NCBI GenBank assembly: GCA_938036435.1
Contig: CALHPU010000020.1
Span: 1-64,000 of the forward strand
DNA: 64,000 nucleotides
Reading direction: 5' to 3'
Origin: an uncultured Pirellulaceae bacterium
GTDB taxonomy: Bacteria; Planctomycetota; Planctomycetia; Pirellulales; Pirellulaceae
The notes beneath the pieces were generated by a model, which saw only the letters and a program-made list of their open reading frames with translations, was not told the DNA's origin and made no database searches. Positions 37,076 through 47,298 of this stretch are shown piece by piece. Both the position numbers and the translations under genes were made by a program. Position 1 is the first letter of the stretch, and each line of letters opens with the position of its first letter.

Positions 37076-38377
37076 ATGAAACAGTTGCACATGATCCCAA
37101 CCTCAACCACGGTGCTGACATGGATCGTGCTGTTTTACTTTTTTCAGTCCGCCACTTTGACATCGCTGCACGCGGATAACAATTGGCCGACGTTCCGCGG
37201 GAGCGACCGAACGGCTGTGGCCCCAGACACGGACTTACTGAAGCAGTGGCCTGACGTCGGCCCGGAGCTGGTTTGGCAAACGGCGGGCGCAGGACGCGGC
37301 TATGCTGGCATCGCAATTTCCGGAGGGAAATTTTTCACTTTGGGTGATGCGCCTTCCACGCAAAATGACGCTGACGAATACCTATCTTGCTTTAACCTTA
37401 CCGATGGCAAACATCTCTGGAGCGCAAAAACGGGTGTAGCTTGGAACGAGGGCAAACCCACTTGGCAAAGTTCACGATCAACGCCAACGGTCGACAGTGA
37501 CCGCGTGTATGTGATCACTCCTTCGGGAAAACTATTTTGCTTTAACACCAACGGAGAAGCGCAGTGGCAGATCGACCTGAAATCCGAGTTCGACGGCAAG
37601 AAAGCCGAGCAGTGGGGCTACAGTGAATCGGTCTTGATCGATGGCGATTTATTAATCTGCACTCCCGGTGGCCCGCAAAACACGATGGTGGCCTTAAATA
37701 AGCTGACCGGAAAGAAGGTATGGTCTACGTCGCGCGATGGTGACCGCGGTGCTGGACATTCCTCGATCGTTATTTCAGAAGTCGGCGGCGTAAGAGTCTA
37801 TGTACAAATGACCGGCAGCGGAGCCATGGGAGTGCGTGCCAAGGATGGAGAACTGCTATGGACATTTGACATCGACAAAACGACCGCCGTTATTCCGACA
37901 CCAATCATTCGCGACGATCTAGTCTTTATTTCTGTTGGCTACAAACGAGGCGGAGCCTTGCTTCGGCAAGTCGCGCGAGGCGAAAAGGTTTCCGCCGAAA
38001 CCGTATACGAACTGAACACGAAACTTTCCAACAAACATGGCGGAGTGGTGCTTATCGGCGATCATATTTACGGAGATTCCGACGACAAAGGAACTCCTTT
38101 TTGTGCCGACCTAATGACCGGCGAAATAAAATGGAAGTCGCGCGGGTCAGGCAAGAAATCCGCGAGTATCGCTGCCGCAGATGGGCATCTCTACATTCGC
38201 TACAGCGATGGGACCATGACGTTGGTCGAGGCCAATCCCGAATCCTTCGTGGAGAAGGGCAGCTTCAAAGTCCCCGGAAGCGGAGATCGCCCGAGTTGGG
38301 CACATCCGATAATTTTGGACGGGAAACTGTACCTTCGGGAGGGCGACAAGATTCTCTGCTACAACATAAAATCGTAG
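37076..38377 (+). CDS. Secreted PQQ-like beta-propeller repeat protein
   Basis: NWPTFRGSDRTAVAPDTDLLKQWPDVGPELVWQTAGAGRGYAGIAISGGKFFTLGD...LWSAKTG..., typical of planctomycete PQQ-like propellers. Confidence 0.88.
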   Translation: MKQLHMIPTSTTVLTWIVLFYFFQSATLTSLHADNNWPTFRGSDRTAVAPDTDLLKQWPDVGPELVWQTAGAGRGYAGIAISGGKFFTLGDAPSTQNDADEYLSCFNLTDGKHLWSAKTGVAWNEGKPTWQSSRSTPTVDSDRVYVITPSGKLFCFNTNGEAQWQIDLKSEFDGKKAEQWGYSESVLIDGDLLICTPGGPQNTMVALNKLTGKKVWSTSRDGDRGAGHSSIVISEVGGVRVYVQMTGSGAMGVRAKDGELLWTFDIDKTTAVIPTPIIRDDLVFISVGYKRGGALLRQVARGEKVSAETVYELNTKLSNKHGGVVLIGDHIYGDSDDKGTPFCADLMTGEIKWKSRGSGKKSASIAAADGHLYIRYSDGTMTLVEANPESFVEKGSFKVPGSGDRPSWAHPIILDGKLYLREGDKILCYNIKS

Positions 38378-38530
38378 TGGCCTACACTAAAGAACGTTTC
38401 GAAACTCGATTCATCGTTAGCAGTGGGATTCGCCAGAATTCCTTTTGCCCTTTGCCCTTTGCCATTTGCCATTTGCCATTTGTCCTTGAGACAAATCGGC
38501 TGCTGGCGAAGCCCACCACTTGTTTTCAAA
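38375..38530. repeat. Palindromic element copy C with internal heptanucleotide array
   Basis: TAGTGGCC...CGATTCATCGTTAGCAGTGGGATTCGCCAGAATTCC...GCTGGCGAAGCCCACCACTTG. The loop is filled by (TTTGCCM)n at 38444-38485. Confidence 0.7.
38444..38485. repeat. Heptanucleotide tandem repeat, 6 units
   Basis: TTTGCCC TTTGCCC TTTGCCA TTTGCCA TTTGCCA TTTGTCC. Confidence 0.95.
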
Positions 38531-38638
38531 TGCCTTCTAATTGAGTTGGATACGAAACGAGCCAGGATCACAGAACCCGGCTCGCGTAAATCTCTCACTT
38601 CGGCGAACTCATTGAGTGAGCTGCACCGATAAATCCCT

Positions 38639-40630
38639 CTACGTGTTAAGCATTTCCTGCACCCGTGCGGGGTCTTTTCTTTTCTCGTCGCTTGCTGGCG
38701 GTTCGATCCACTCGATCTCTATATTGTCGAATTCGGCCTGGCGCTTGAAATCGGCAAAGATATCTTTCACGTCTTGGTCCATGTGAACGGTGTTTGAAAG
38801 ATCGACGATTACCTTGCTGCCAGGTTCGATCTCTTGGATGACAGTCTGAATATTTCCTTTGTTGATAAAGAAAACACGTTCGGCAAGTGTCAGGTTGTAG
38901 ACTTTTCGCCCATCGACTTCATGAACGTTCGTCCAAAGCGACTTGAAGTAGCTGCTTTGCAAGATGAAGAACAGCGATGCGATAAGGCCAATTCCGATTC
39001 CGATCAACAGATCCGTACGCAAGATCGCCACGATGGTAATGATGAAAGGTAAAAACTGGGTCCAACCATTGGCGAACATCTCTTTGAACTTTGAGGGATG
39101 AGCCAGCTTGTAACCCACGACGAACAGAATCGCCGCCAGACTAGCCAGCGGGATCAGCTCAAGTATCCCCGGAATCGCAACCACACAGGCAATCAAGAAA
39201 ATGCCGTGGACGAAGGACGCGAGCCGTGACTGAGCTCCTGACTGAATGTTGGTCGAACTGCGAACGATCACTTGCGTCACTGGTAACCCCCCAATCATAC
39301 CGGAGATGAAGTTTCCGATACCTTGAGCTCGCAGTTCTTGATTCAGATCCGTTTGGCGGCGTTGTGGGTCAAGTTTGTCGGTTGCTTCTGCGCAAAGCAG
39401 CGACTCGAGACTGGCGACGATCGCAATGGTCATCGCGCAGACCAAAATCATTGTCGCCGCACGAAATGGGGAAACAGAAACATCTTCTGGACTGTCTGAT
39501 TTGATCGCCTCTCGAATTCCGCCAAGAGCACTTAGCATACCGCCAGCAATCTTTTTGTCGGAGACTTTCCCGATAGCTTCCTCAAGTGTTTTCAGCTGCG
39601 AATCAGTTGCATCAACCGCGGATCCCGATGACCCCAACGACACTCGTAAACTGGCAATGACTGGGCTCAGATCTTTTGCAATCGATTCGTCGGTAAGTTT
39701 CTCCAGTTTCTTTCCAAACTCGTCTAATTTTTCAGAAGCACCTTCGATCGCAGTCGCGGCGTTGGTGTTGGCACCGCCGCCGTGCGAACCATGACCGATC
39801 TGCATTTTTGTCGAGGTAATCGCAGAGGGTTTGAAGTGTGGAAAAATGAACTCGAAAGCTTCGGACCCAGCTTCTTCCTCGTCAGCAGCAGGAGGATGAG
39901 CGTCGTGAACTCCGACGATCTTCTTCGCCGTTGCCGGATTAAGTTGAACCAGATGGTCCTTGTCAATTTTCATCGGGGTTGAGCTGAAGGCGAGATTAAG
40001 CACAATGCCCGCGACCACTGCAACCAACGGCCCCTGAATGATCTTGCTCCAGCCGAACTTCGTAATCGCTTTGGTTTGCCAAACGATCAAAATGGCGAGG
40101 CAAACTAGTGTAACGATTACCGGGCCAATCGAAGGATTTAAAAAAGCGTAGTAGATTTCCGAAAACGTATTGTGGCCGTCAGCTTGCGAAAACGCCATGT
40201 CACCTTCGTAGTCTTTGTCGTAGCCCACTGCATGCGGGATCTGTTTGAGAATAATAATCAGTCCAATCGCAGCAAGCATTCCTTTAATGACAGACGTCGG
40301 GAAGTAGTAACCGATCGTTCCGGCTTTAAGGATACCAAGCACGAACTGAATCACTCCAGCTAGAACAACGGCCAAAAGAAAGTTCTGAAAGCCCAATTGT
40401 AGAATCGCTGGCGCAACAATCGCCACCAGACCGGCAGCCGGTCCACTGACACCCAGTGAAGAGTTACTAAATAGCGTCACGATAAGTCCGCCGACGATTC
40501 CGGCGATAATGCCAGACATCGCTGAACCGCCTGAGGCCAGGGCGATACCGAGACAAAGCGGAATTGCAACCAGAAAGACAACCAAGCCTGAAGGCACATC
40601 AGTCTTCCAGTGCTTTAGCTCGCTCAGCAT
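38639..40630 (-). CDS. SulP-family inorganic anion transporter with STAS domain and central insertion
   Basis: MLSELKHWKTDVPSGLVVFLVAIPLCLGIALASGGSAMSGIIAGIVGG...ISGMIGGLPVTQVIVRSSTNIQSGAQSR, C-terminal STAS-like KVIVDLSNTVHMDQDVKDIFADF. Confidence 0.9.
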   Translation of the reverse strand: MLSELKHWKTDVPSGLVVFLVAIPLCLGIALASGGSAMSGIIAGIVGGLIVTLFSNSSLGVSGPAAGLVAIVAPAILQLGFQNFLLAVVLAGVIQFVLGILKAGTIGYYFPTSVIKGMLAAIGLIIILKQIPHAVGYDKDYEGDMAFSQADGHNTFSEIYYAFLNPSIGPVIVTLVCLAILIVWQTKAITKFGWSKIIQGPLVAVVAGIVLNLAFSSTPMKIDKDHLVQLNPATAKKIVGVHDAHPPAADEEEAGSEAFEFIFPHFKPSAITSTKMQIGHGSHGGGANTNAATAIEGASEKLDEFGKKLEKLTDESIAKDLSPVIASLRVSLGSSGSAVDATDSQLKTLEEAIGKVSDKKIAGGMLSALGGIREAIKSDSPEDVSVSPFRAATMILVCAMTIAIVASLESLLCAEATDKLDPQRRQTDLNQELRAQGIGNFISGMIGGLPVTQVIVRSSTNIQSGAQSRLASFVHGIFLIACVVAIPGILELIPLASLAAILFVVGYKLAHPSKFKEMFANGWTQFLPFIITIVAILRTDLLIGIGIGLIASLFFILQSSYFKSLWTNVHEVDGRKVYNLTLAERVFFINKGNIQTVIQEIEPGSKVIVDLSNTVHMDQDVKDIFADFKRQAEFDNIEIEWIEPPASDEKRKDPARVQEMLNT

Positions 40631-41469
40631 GGTTAAGGGGCCAGTGCGTTGCATCTTGTTTCACCTTTGAGAAATTGATTTACCAGTAAGCTGAAGTGCG
40701 AACGCCTCGGGAATGTCAAATGCCCTTTGCAAAACTGTTACCAGTGTTGCGTTGAACAGATTAAAACATTCGAAAACTTCCGTCCTCGGATCGCCACCGG
40801 TCCAATAATAAAAACCACTTGTATTGGAAACCAATCGAAAGCCAACGCCAATAGAGATGAGCATCTTCTAAAGAAGATCTGGTCAAAATTGCGGCGATTC
40901 TCCAAGTCAAGAGAATGATAGCCACGCCAGATCAGCTGGTTTAATTTAAAACAACGGCAGCGGCAACGCGCGCAATAGCCTTCGGTCGCAGCTAGATACG
41001 TAGACAGCTAAAAAAACGTGATGGACTGCACGACGAAACTCTCGCCGAAGATATTGCGGGGCCAACGGGATGCACTCCTCCAGATCAATCTCGAGGACTT
41101 CAGTTTGGGTTTAAGCCACCAATCTATGCTTGAGTGAAAACGTGTCTAACGTAAAACGAGCCGCAATCAAAATCGTGTTGTCATTTCGACAAGGTCGTAT
41201 CAAGAACGCGACACACGGTCACGGAATGTCGCAGACGACGGTTGAGAAGGCAAAGTATTCAGTCCTGAGGCCAATTCAAGAAAAAAAATCTTTAGAGGCC
41301 AGTTCAAACGAGTAATCTGCAACTGCATCTCTAATTGAGCACTATAGCTGACTCGATTTCTCTAACACGCGAAACAGTTTGGCATGGTCGGTGCAAACCA
41401 AGTTCTCCACCACCACACAGTCGTGACGGCGACCACAACGTTTAAACTTTTTTGAGGAAACTGAGAACT

Positions 41470-42063
41470 ATGAACACATTCATCAAGCGCACACTACTTT
41501 CGTTGGCGACTCTAGCAACTGCCTTTTTCGGATGGGCCGTTGAAACTCAAGCTCAGCAGCCACAAACAGTTCAACCAGTCCAAACCCCCGATCAAGTGCA
41601 GACGACTCAGCAACACTACGCCGACCCCACAATCGCACCACAACTTCAGCCGCCGAGCGAATACTACTTCGGCTTCAGCATCCAGTTGGTCTCTGATGCC
41701 TACGGAGGCAAAACACTTCGAATCGTATCGGTCACTCCGGGCAGCCCTGCACAACAGGCTGGACTAGAGATTGGTGATGAGATCCGCTCGGTCAACGGAT
41801 TGGGTTTTCTCCATGCTTGCGACAGCTTTGAAGCAGTCCGCATGCTGAGCCAGTTCGTTTCGCCGAATTCACTTGGGAAAAGTCCTGCTCCAGCAGTCGC
41901 TGCGGGTGTGCAAGCTTACGTTGCTCCGGGGCACCTCCAACCGATCGCAAACATGATTGTGCGAAACGTTCGCAATGGGCAAGACGTTCCAGTTACCGTC
42001 CGGCCACAACATCGCGCCGTTAAATTACCCGCGCCTGCAGCAGCGGCAACGGTTACTCATTGA
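41470..42063 (+). CDS. Small secreted PDZ-domain protein
   Basis: Signal peptide MNTFIKRTLLSLATLATAFFGWAVETQAQ, PDZ LRIVSVTPGSPAQQAGLEIGDEIRSVNGLGF. Confidence 0.78.
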   Translation: MNTFIKRTLLSLATLATAFFGWAVETQAQQPQTVQPVQTPDQVQTTQQHYADPTIAPQLQPPSEYYFGFSIQLVSDAYGGKTLRIVSVTPGSPAQQAGLEIGDEIRSVNGLGFLHACDSFEAVRMLSQFVSPNSLGKSPAPAVAAGVQAYVAPGHLQPIANMIVRNVRNGQDVPVTVRPQHRAVKLPAPAAAATVTH

Positions 42064-42133
42064 CACAATTTCTGCCGAATCAACGCCCGGGGACGTTCTG
42101 TTAGGATGGTTTACAGACAGACATAATTTCGAA

Positions 42134-43048
42134 TCAGTATCGTGTTGAGATCCGAACCATAAGCGCGTCTTCGAGTGGCACTTCGACCGATTCGTTTTCA
42201 ATCTCCAAATCGCGTGAGAAAGCGTACCCCGCCTCGACGCTGAACTTGCGTCCGAGTACGAAGGGACGATTTGTTGGCGCCGAAGGACGCGACTGCCAAC
42301 CAACCACAACCCGCACGTCGCTGTAGGTTAAAGTATCGTCACCGAAAGTCGGTCGCTCGTAGCCCCACGTGTTTCCATTGATGCCCGCGCCGAGATAAGC
42401 CCATTGCTGGCGCTTCCCGTCGTCCGAAAGAAGCAAGTTGACTTTCGGATTTGGCAAAATCATATCCACTCGCATTCCCGGTTGCGGCAGCCATACGGCT
42501 CCGAGGGCAGGCACGACTGGAAGGTCACTTCTCCCTAAGGCGATCGCGCCAAACGTCCAGCTCAACTGTGGGCTCTTCTCGTAAATCGCGAATACTCCAC
42601 CGGTAAAACGCCACGAGTCGCTCGACGTATTCTCATTGTCGGTCGCGTAGTCCATGCCAATCATCGCGCGCGTCATCCAGCGCTCATTAAATCGCTTGAT
42701 CCACGAAAGCCCCGCCGAGTACTCGTAAAGCTGGTTCGGTAGCTCCAACGAATCCGGAGATGAAAGATCTGTAAACGCGACGCCGATATTCACAATCGGC
42801 GGCGGCGAACCGGTCCCGATCAACAGCGGCACCTTCAGACTTGCTGATTGAGTTGCAAGTTCGACGTCAGAATCGAATAGCCATTCCGATTCGAAGCTCG
42901 CCGGAACGCCACTGGGCCTACCTGATGAAAATTCGGTTGCCGACCCCTGAGGCATCGCACACAATCTTCCGCTAGCAAACACGCAAATGCAGAACACCGC
43001 TAATACAATAGGCTTCGAAGCTAATAATTGTTGCGGAATAAAAGCCAT
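42134..43048 (-). CDS. Putative outer-membrane beta-barrel protein (DUF6268-like)
   Basis: Signal peptide followed by many alternating beta-strand-like segments (WMTRAMIGMDYATDNENTSSDSWRFTGGVFAIYEKSPQLSWTFGAIALGR). Confidence 0.6.
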   Translation of the reverse strand: MAFIPQQLLASKPIVLAVFCICVFASGRLCAMPQGSATEFSSGRPSGVPASFESEWLFDSDVELATQSASLKVPLLIGTGSPPPIVNIGVAFTDLSSPDSLELPNQLYEYSAGLSWIKRFNERWMTRAMIGMDYATDNENTSSDSWRFTGGVFAIYEKSPQLSWTFGAIALGRSDLPVVPALGAVWLPQPGMRVDMILPNPKVNLLLSDDGKRQQWAYLGAGINGNTWGYERPTFGDDTLTYSDVRVVVGWQSRPSAPTNRPFVLGRKFSVEAGYAFSRDLEIENESVEVPLEDALMVRISTRY

Positions 43049-43192
43049 TGGGCACCGAGAGAGTTCGCATCTTCAGGATTAGAGAAATACCGAAAACGTT
43101 GAGGCGCCGCAACTCAAAAGTCGCCAATCAGCTAAACTGCACGACTGAATCGGCTGACTCGTTGAGACCGTATTTTTAAGGAGACAAATTTT

Positions 43193-43879
43193 ATGACCGC
43201 GCTTGTCATTGAGGCACCTGAGGTCGTCACACTAGAGATCGTTGGAACCAGAGAGCGTTTTCCCGTGAGACGCGTGTACTGTGTCGGTCGAAACTACGCC
43301 GCTCACGCGGTAGAAATGGGCCATGCTCCAGATCGAGAGCCGCCTTTTTTCTTCCAAAAGAATTCAAACAACCTCGACGGATCTGGTGAATTTCCCTACC
43401 CGCCACATTCTTTGGATGTGCATCACGAGGTTGAGATGGCGGTCATGCTGAGATCTGGCGGAACCGGCATTAAGGTTGACGAGTCTTTACGTCACATTTT
43501 TGGCTACGCAATCGGTCTCGACATGACACGACGCGATCTGCAGGCCGAACAAAAGAGCATGGGGCGTCCTTGGGAGATTAGCAAAGCGTTCGAACGGTCA
43601 GCGCCGGTCGGTCCCATACACACCGTCGCCGAAATCGGACATCCCAACGCAGGACTAATTGAACTGAAAGTTAATGGCAAAGACCGCCAAGCGGGGGACT
43701 TGAAACAGATGATCTGGAAGGTCCCTGAAATGATTGCGAATCTTTCGAACTACTTCGAACTGGCTGCCGGAGATGTCATTCTGACCGGAACCCCTGCCGG
43801 AGTTGGGCCGGTCGTCAAAGGCGATGTGATGACGGCAAGTATCGAGGGCCTTGGCGAAATCTCGGTCAAAGTGATCTAG
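43193..43879 (+). CDS. Fumarylacetoacetate hydrolase family protein
   Basis: RRVYCVGRNYAAHAVEMGHAPDREPPFFFQKNSNNL...HHEVEMAVMLRSGGTGI...GYAIGLDMTRRDLQ...GDVILTGTPAGVGPV. Confidence 0.93.
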   Translation: MTALVIEAPEVVTLEIVGTRERFPVRRVYCVGRNYAAHAVEMGHAPDREPPFFFQKNSNNLDGSGEFPYPPHSLDVHHEVEMAVMLRSGGTGIKVDESLRHIFGYAIGLDMTRRDLQAEQKSMGRPWEISKAFERSAPVGPIHTVAEIGHPNAGLIELKVNGKDRQAGDLKQMIWKVPEMIANLSNYFELAAGDVILTGTPAGVGPVVKGDVMTASIEGLGEISVKVI

Positions 43880-43984
43880 CCAATGAACTGACTGACGCAT
43901 TCGGTCGGCCGAGGTGGTCGTGTCGCTTAAAAAAATTAGATATAATCCAATGCTCACAAACCAGCACTTTAAGAGACGAGACCA

Positions 43985-44500
43985 ATGTCGCAAAGCATCG
44001 GAAACACAATCGCAGATTCGCTTCAACTCTGCTTGAAGTACGCAGAAGTACTTTTGACGGATGTCACTCCAGAAATGTTTGGGCGGTTCGCGAAGGCCGA
44101 TGGAAAGCAAATCGAGTCCAATCATCCGGCCTTCATTTACGGCCACCTTAGTCTTTACGCTCACAAGATTATGCAGGACCTTGGAAAATCTGTGGACGCA
44201 CCGCCGGCTGGATTTGAGGACAACTTTTCCAAGGACTGCATTTGCAAGGACGACGCTGAAGGTGCGCTACCCGACATGGAAACCATCACAACCCACTTCT
44301 TCAAGGTTTGGAACGAAGCACTTGAAGTTCTTCGATCAACCAATGACGAAGCATTTCACCAGCCCAACCCCTCCGAAACCATGGCCAAACGATTTCCGAC
44401 ACTCGGTTCGGTGCAAAACTTCTACGCCTCAGGCCACAACATGATGCACTTGGGCCAAATGAGCGCTTGGCGAAGAATGTCTGGGCTTGGATCGGCTTAA
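43985..44500 (+). CDS. DinB-superfamily (DfsB-like) protein
   Basis: LQLCLKYAEVLLTDVTPEMFGRF...NHPAFIYGHLSLYAHKIMQDLG...GHNMMHLGQMSAWRRMSGLG: helical bundle with conserved His residues. Confidence 0.65.
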   Translation: MSQSIGNTIADSLQLCLKYAEVLLTDVTPEMFGRFAKADGKQIESNHPAFIYGHLSLYAHKIMQDLGKSVDAPPAGFEDNFSKDCICKDDAEGALPDMETITTHFFKVWNEALEVLRSTNDEAFHQPNPSETMAKRFPTLGSVQNFYASGHNMMHLGQMSAWRRMSGLGSA

Positions 44501-44972
44501 TTGTTTGTCAACACCATGTATGGAAGTTGGTTTGCTACGCGGGTTCCAAAATTTTCATCATTGTCAAATGTCTACGTCGCGAGATACTCAGCCAGTACCT
44601 TATATCGCAGAGATGTTGGCCGGGCGTCGACGCAGTTCAGCTGCTTTAGTCATCAGCATTTCAGAACGCGGGCAATGCCACGCAAGAGAATAATCATTCT
44701 TAAATAACTATCGCTGATGGCGACATAAACGAGTCCGGGAGTGACAAAGAAGCGCACTTTGCCGTTGATGGTGACTCCAGATTGTCCGGTCGCCTTGTGA
44801 ATTCGGTGTGCAGACGCAAACAAAGATCCGTCCACGTTTCATGATCGCAGCTGCTCACTCGTCGAGCAAACTGGACAACACTCTCTAAAATACTCGGTCG
44901 GATTTGCCCTGCGTTTGAGCGGCCAAATGGTTAGAGATGCAACCAATTTTTTTGCGAGCAAATCAAAGAAAG

Positions 44973-45046
44973 TCGGGACGATAGGATTTGAACCTACGAC
45001 CTCTCGGCCCCCAGCCGAGCGCTCTACCAAACTGAGCCACGTCCCG
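44973..45046 (-). tRNA. tRNA-Pro (anticodon GGG)
   Basis: CGGGACGTGGCTCAGTTTGGTAGAGCGCTCGGCTGGGGGCCGAGAGGTCGTAGGTTCGAATCCTATCGTCCCGA: acceptor CGGGACG/CGTCCCG, anticodon loop CTGGGGG, T arm GTAGG-TTCGAAT-CCTAT. CCA not encoded. Confidence 0.95.
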
Positions 45047-45260
45047 CTCGCGTAGAGTTCAAAAGTCTATCGAAGCCGAGGGCCGATGGCAAGCTCGCCG
45101 CACTAAGGCGAAGCCAGTTTTCTCAAATTGGCTGTTCAAAAGTCGTGCCACCCCGTAGGCTCCGACCACGCATCTAACGGCAGCACTAGATTCTCATTGA
45201 GAAACCAAGCAATTCCACGACACAATTTGACGCGTCTAGAAAAATCAAGGGCTTTGGGCC

Positions 45261-46325
45261 ATGATGAGCCAACCGCAATTCATCCGCCACGCAATTCATC
45301 CACCCACATCGTCAAATTCCATGATCGTCAACCGGCTCGCTTGGATCGCTCTGTTTTCTCTCATCTTGCTGGTGATCGTGGGGGCGACGGTGCGCGTGAC
45401 CGGTTCCGGATTGGGGTGTCCCGATTGGCCGACATGCTGGGGTTGCCTCATCCCTCCAACGAGCGCCGATCAAATCGACGTGTCGAAGCTGGACATGGCA
45501 AAATTTAAACGGCACGCGGCCAAAAAAGGAATCGATCCAGACACAATCACACGCGAGACCGTGTTGGCCAGCTTCGATCCCGTGCATACTTGGATCGAAT
45601 TCCTCAATCGGCTGACCTCGTTACCACTTGGATTTTCAACTTTGCTGCTGGCGTTTCTGTCATTCAAGGCGAAACGGTTCAAGTGGTGGGTAATCGGACT
45701 GTCATGGTTTTGCTTGGCGGATGTGATACTAAACGCCATCATGGGAGCCATCGTCGTTAGCAGTGGACTACAGCCTGGAATCATAACGCTCCACATGGCA
45801 TTGGCGTTCCTGTTGATCGCTGTTTTGGTCACGATCATCTGGATGACACGTCCCGACACAACACCAATCCAAATCGATTCGACCTATCGGAAAAGGATAC
45901 TGATCGCATCGCTGATCTTTTTCGGCTGTTTGTTCTGCGAAGGACTCATGGGCAGCCAAGTGCGCGAGCAGACAGATCAACTGGCTCAAGTGCATGCAGG
46001 TCTCGACAGAAGCGATTGGATTGACCAGCTAGGAGCGACACTCATCTATAAAGTCCACCGCAGTTTTTCTTGGACATTGCTAGTGACGTCGGCGCTGATT
46101 TTTTTCTGGGTTAGCAAATCTAAATTGGGCCGCATCGGAGAACCAAAATTGATCTTCGCGATGGTGGTCGCCATGATGTTGATGGGGATCGTGTTGGCCC
46201 ATATCGCAATCTTTCAGGTAGTGCAAGTTTTGCATGTTGGTTGCACGGCGGTCTTGCTGGCGATCACATGGCATTGGGTTCTGCGGCTATTTACATCAAA
46301 GCCACACGTCGCTGTTGAGGCCTGA
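45261..46325 (+). CDS. Heme A synthase, COX15/CtaA family
   Basis: VNRLAWIALFSLILLVIVGATVRVTGSGLGCPDWPTCWGCLIPP...VHTWIEFLNRLTSLPLGF...EGLMGSQVREQTD...YKVHRSFSW. Confidence 0.95.
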   Translation: MMSQPQFIRHAIHPPTSSNSMIVNRLAWIALFSLILLVIVGATVRVTGSGLGCPDWPTCWGCLIPPTSADQIDVSKLDMAKFKRHAAKKGIDPDTITRETVLASFDPVHTWIEFLNRLTSLPLGFSTLLLAFLSFKAKRFKWWVIGLSWFCLADVILNAIMGAIVVSSGLQPGIITLHMALAFLLIAVLVTIIWMTRPDTTPIQIDSTYRKRILIASLIFFGCLFCEGLMGSQVREQTDQLAQVHAGLDRSDWIDQLGATLIYKVHRSFSWTLLVTSALIFFWVSKSKLGRIGEPKLIFAMVVAMMLMGIVLAHIAIFQVVQVLHVGCTAVLLAITWHWVLRLFTSKPHVAVEA

Positions 46326-46418
46326 TACAATGATAGGCATGAATAAAAGGGGACAAAAAGCGTCCTCTCTTGATTTGCCAAACTTCCAAACGCAGAAGAA
46401 CCAACAGGAACCTCAATT

Positions 46419-47057
46419 GTGTCAGACAGTTTGAAAACATCTTCGGCAAACGGAAATCAGCACCAGATCGGTGAGGAAATCAAGGGCGTCCTAACGTTTG
46501 TGGGCGTCGTCTGGGCGGTACACATTCTGGATATTTTTTTGCCATTGGGCGAGTCCCTGGCATTGATCCCAAGGTACCTATCGGGGATTCCAGGAATTGG
46601 TGCAATGACGTTTCTGCATGCCGATTTTGGGCACTTGATTGCCAACACGTTTCCTCTGATCGTGTTGCTGACCTTGCTGGCGGGGTCACGGGCCAATTCA
46701 TGGCAAACGGTCGCTTCTATCTCTGTGCTGGGCGGGTTGTTGCTGTGGCTGTTTGGACGAAACGGAACCGACAACCAAATCGTCTCGCACGTGGGCGCTA
46801 GTCTTTTGGTATTCGGGCTCGTTACGTTTTTCTTGGCGGCGGCGTGGTTTGAGAAACGTTTGGTCCCGATGTTGATTGCCGTGGTCGTGGGATTCATGTA
46901 TGGCTGGTCAACGCTAACAGGCATTTTGCCACTTGCCAAAGGAGTTTCTTGGGACGGACACTTATGCGGAGCGATTGCCGGCATTTTGGTTGCTTGGCTG
47001 CAAACGGGCCTCGCAAACAGGTCTGAAGCGGTCATTTCGCGAGAAACGCCCTTGTGA
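46419..47057 (+). CDS. Rhomboid-family intramembrane serine protease
   Basis: FLHADFGHLIANTFPLIVLL (HxxxN), VSHVGASLLVFG (G-x-S), SWDGHLCGAIAGILVAW (HxxG). GTG start. Confidence 0.85.
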   Translation: MSDSLKTSSANGNQHQIGEEIKGVLTFVGVVWAVHILDIFLPLGESLALIPRYLSGIPGIGAMTFLHADFGHLIANTFPLIVLLTLLAGSRANSWQTVASISVLGGLLLWLFGRNGTDNQIVSHVGASLLVFGLVTFFLAAAWFEKRLVPMLIAVVVGFMYGWSTLTGILPLAKGVSWDGHLCGAIAGILVAWLQTGLANRSEAVISRETPL

Positions 47058-47145
47058 GAAACGCCCTTGATGTTGGCTGGGAAAAATTCGGCCATCTAAT
47101 GTGCACGGAACAGCACACCACTTGGTTCACCCCAAGGTACACGAG

Positions 47146-47183
47146 CAAGGGCCGCCCTCTTGGACAGCCCTTGGTCTTTTTTC
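47146..47183 (+). terminator. Terminator-like hairpin downstream of the rhomboid gene
   Basis: CAAGGGC...GCCCTTG (47146-47152 / 47167-47173), then GTCTTTTTTCG. Confidence 0.65.
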
Positions 47184-47298
47184 GTCTTCGATTTACTGTG
47201 TTGGTTCTATTTAGCTTCGACGACGAAGACCAAACAAACCCAAGCTAGGCATTACTAACAGGCTGGCTGCTGTTGGCTGCCATCGACGCAATCATTGC

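Noticed and set aside
38444-38485. Possible CRISPR-like array
   Set aside because: Contiguous 7-bp units without spacers; a microsatellite, not CRISPR.
41130-41315. 61-aa ORF in the AT-rich gap before the PDZ gene
   Set aside because: No signal or domain and no clear coding character; insufficient support.
44501-44835. Several short overlapping ORFs between the DinB-like gene and the tRNA
   Set aside because: Mutually overlapping in several frames with no recognisable family; possible gene remnant but not supportable.
46457-47095. 212-aa minus-strand ORF opposite the rhomboid gene
   Set aside because: Rhomboid motifs support the plus strand; the antisense frame has no recognisable domain.
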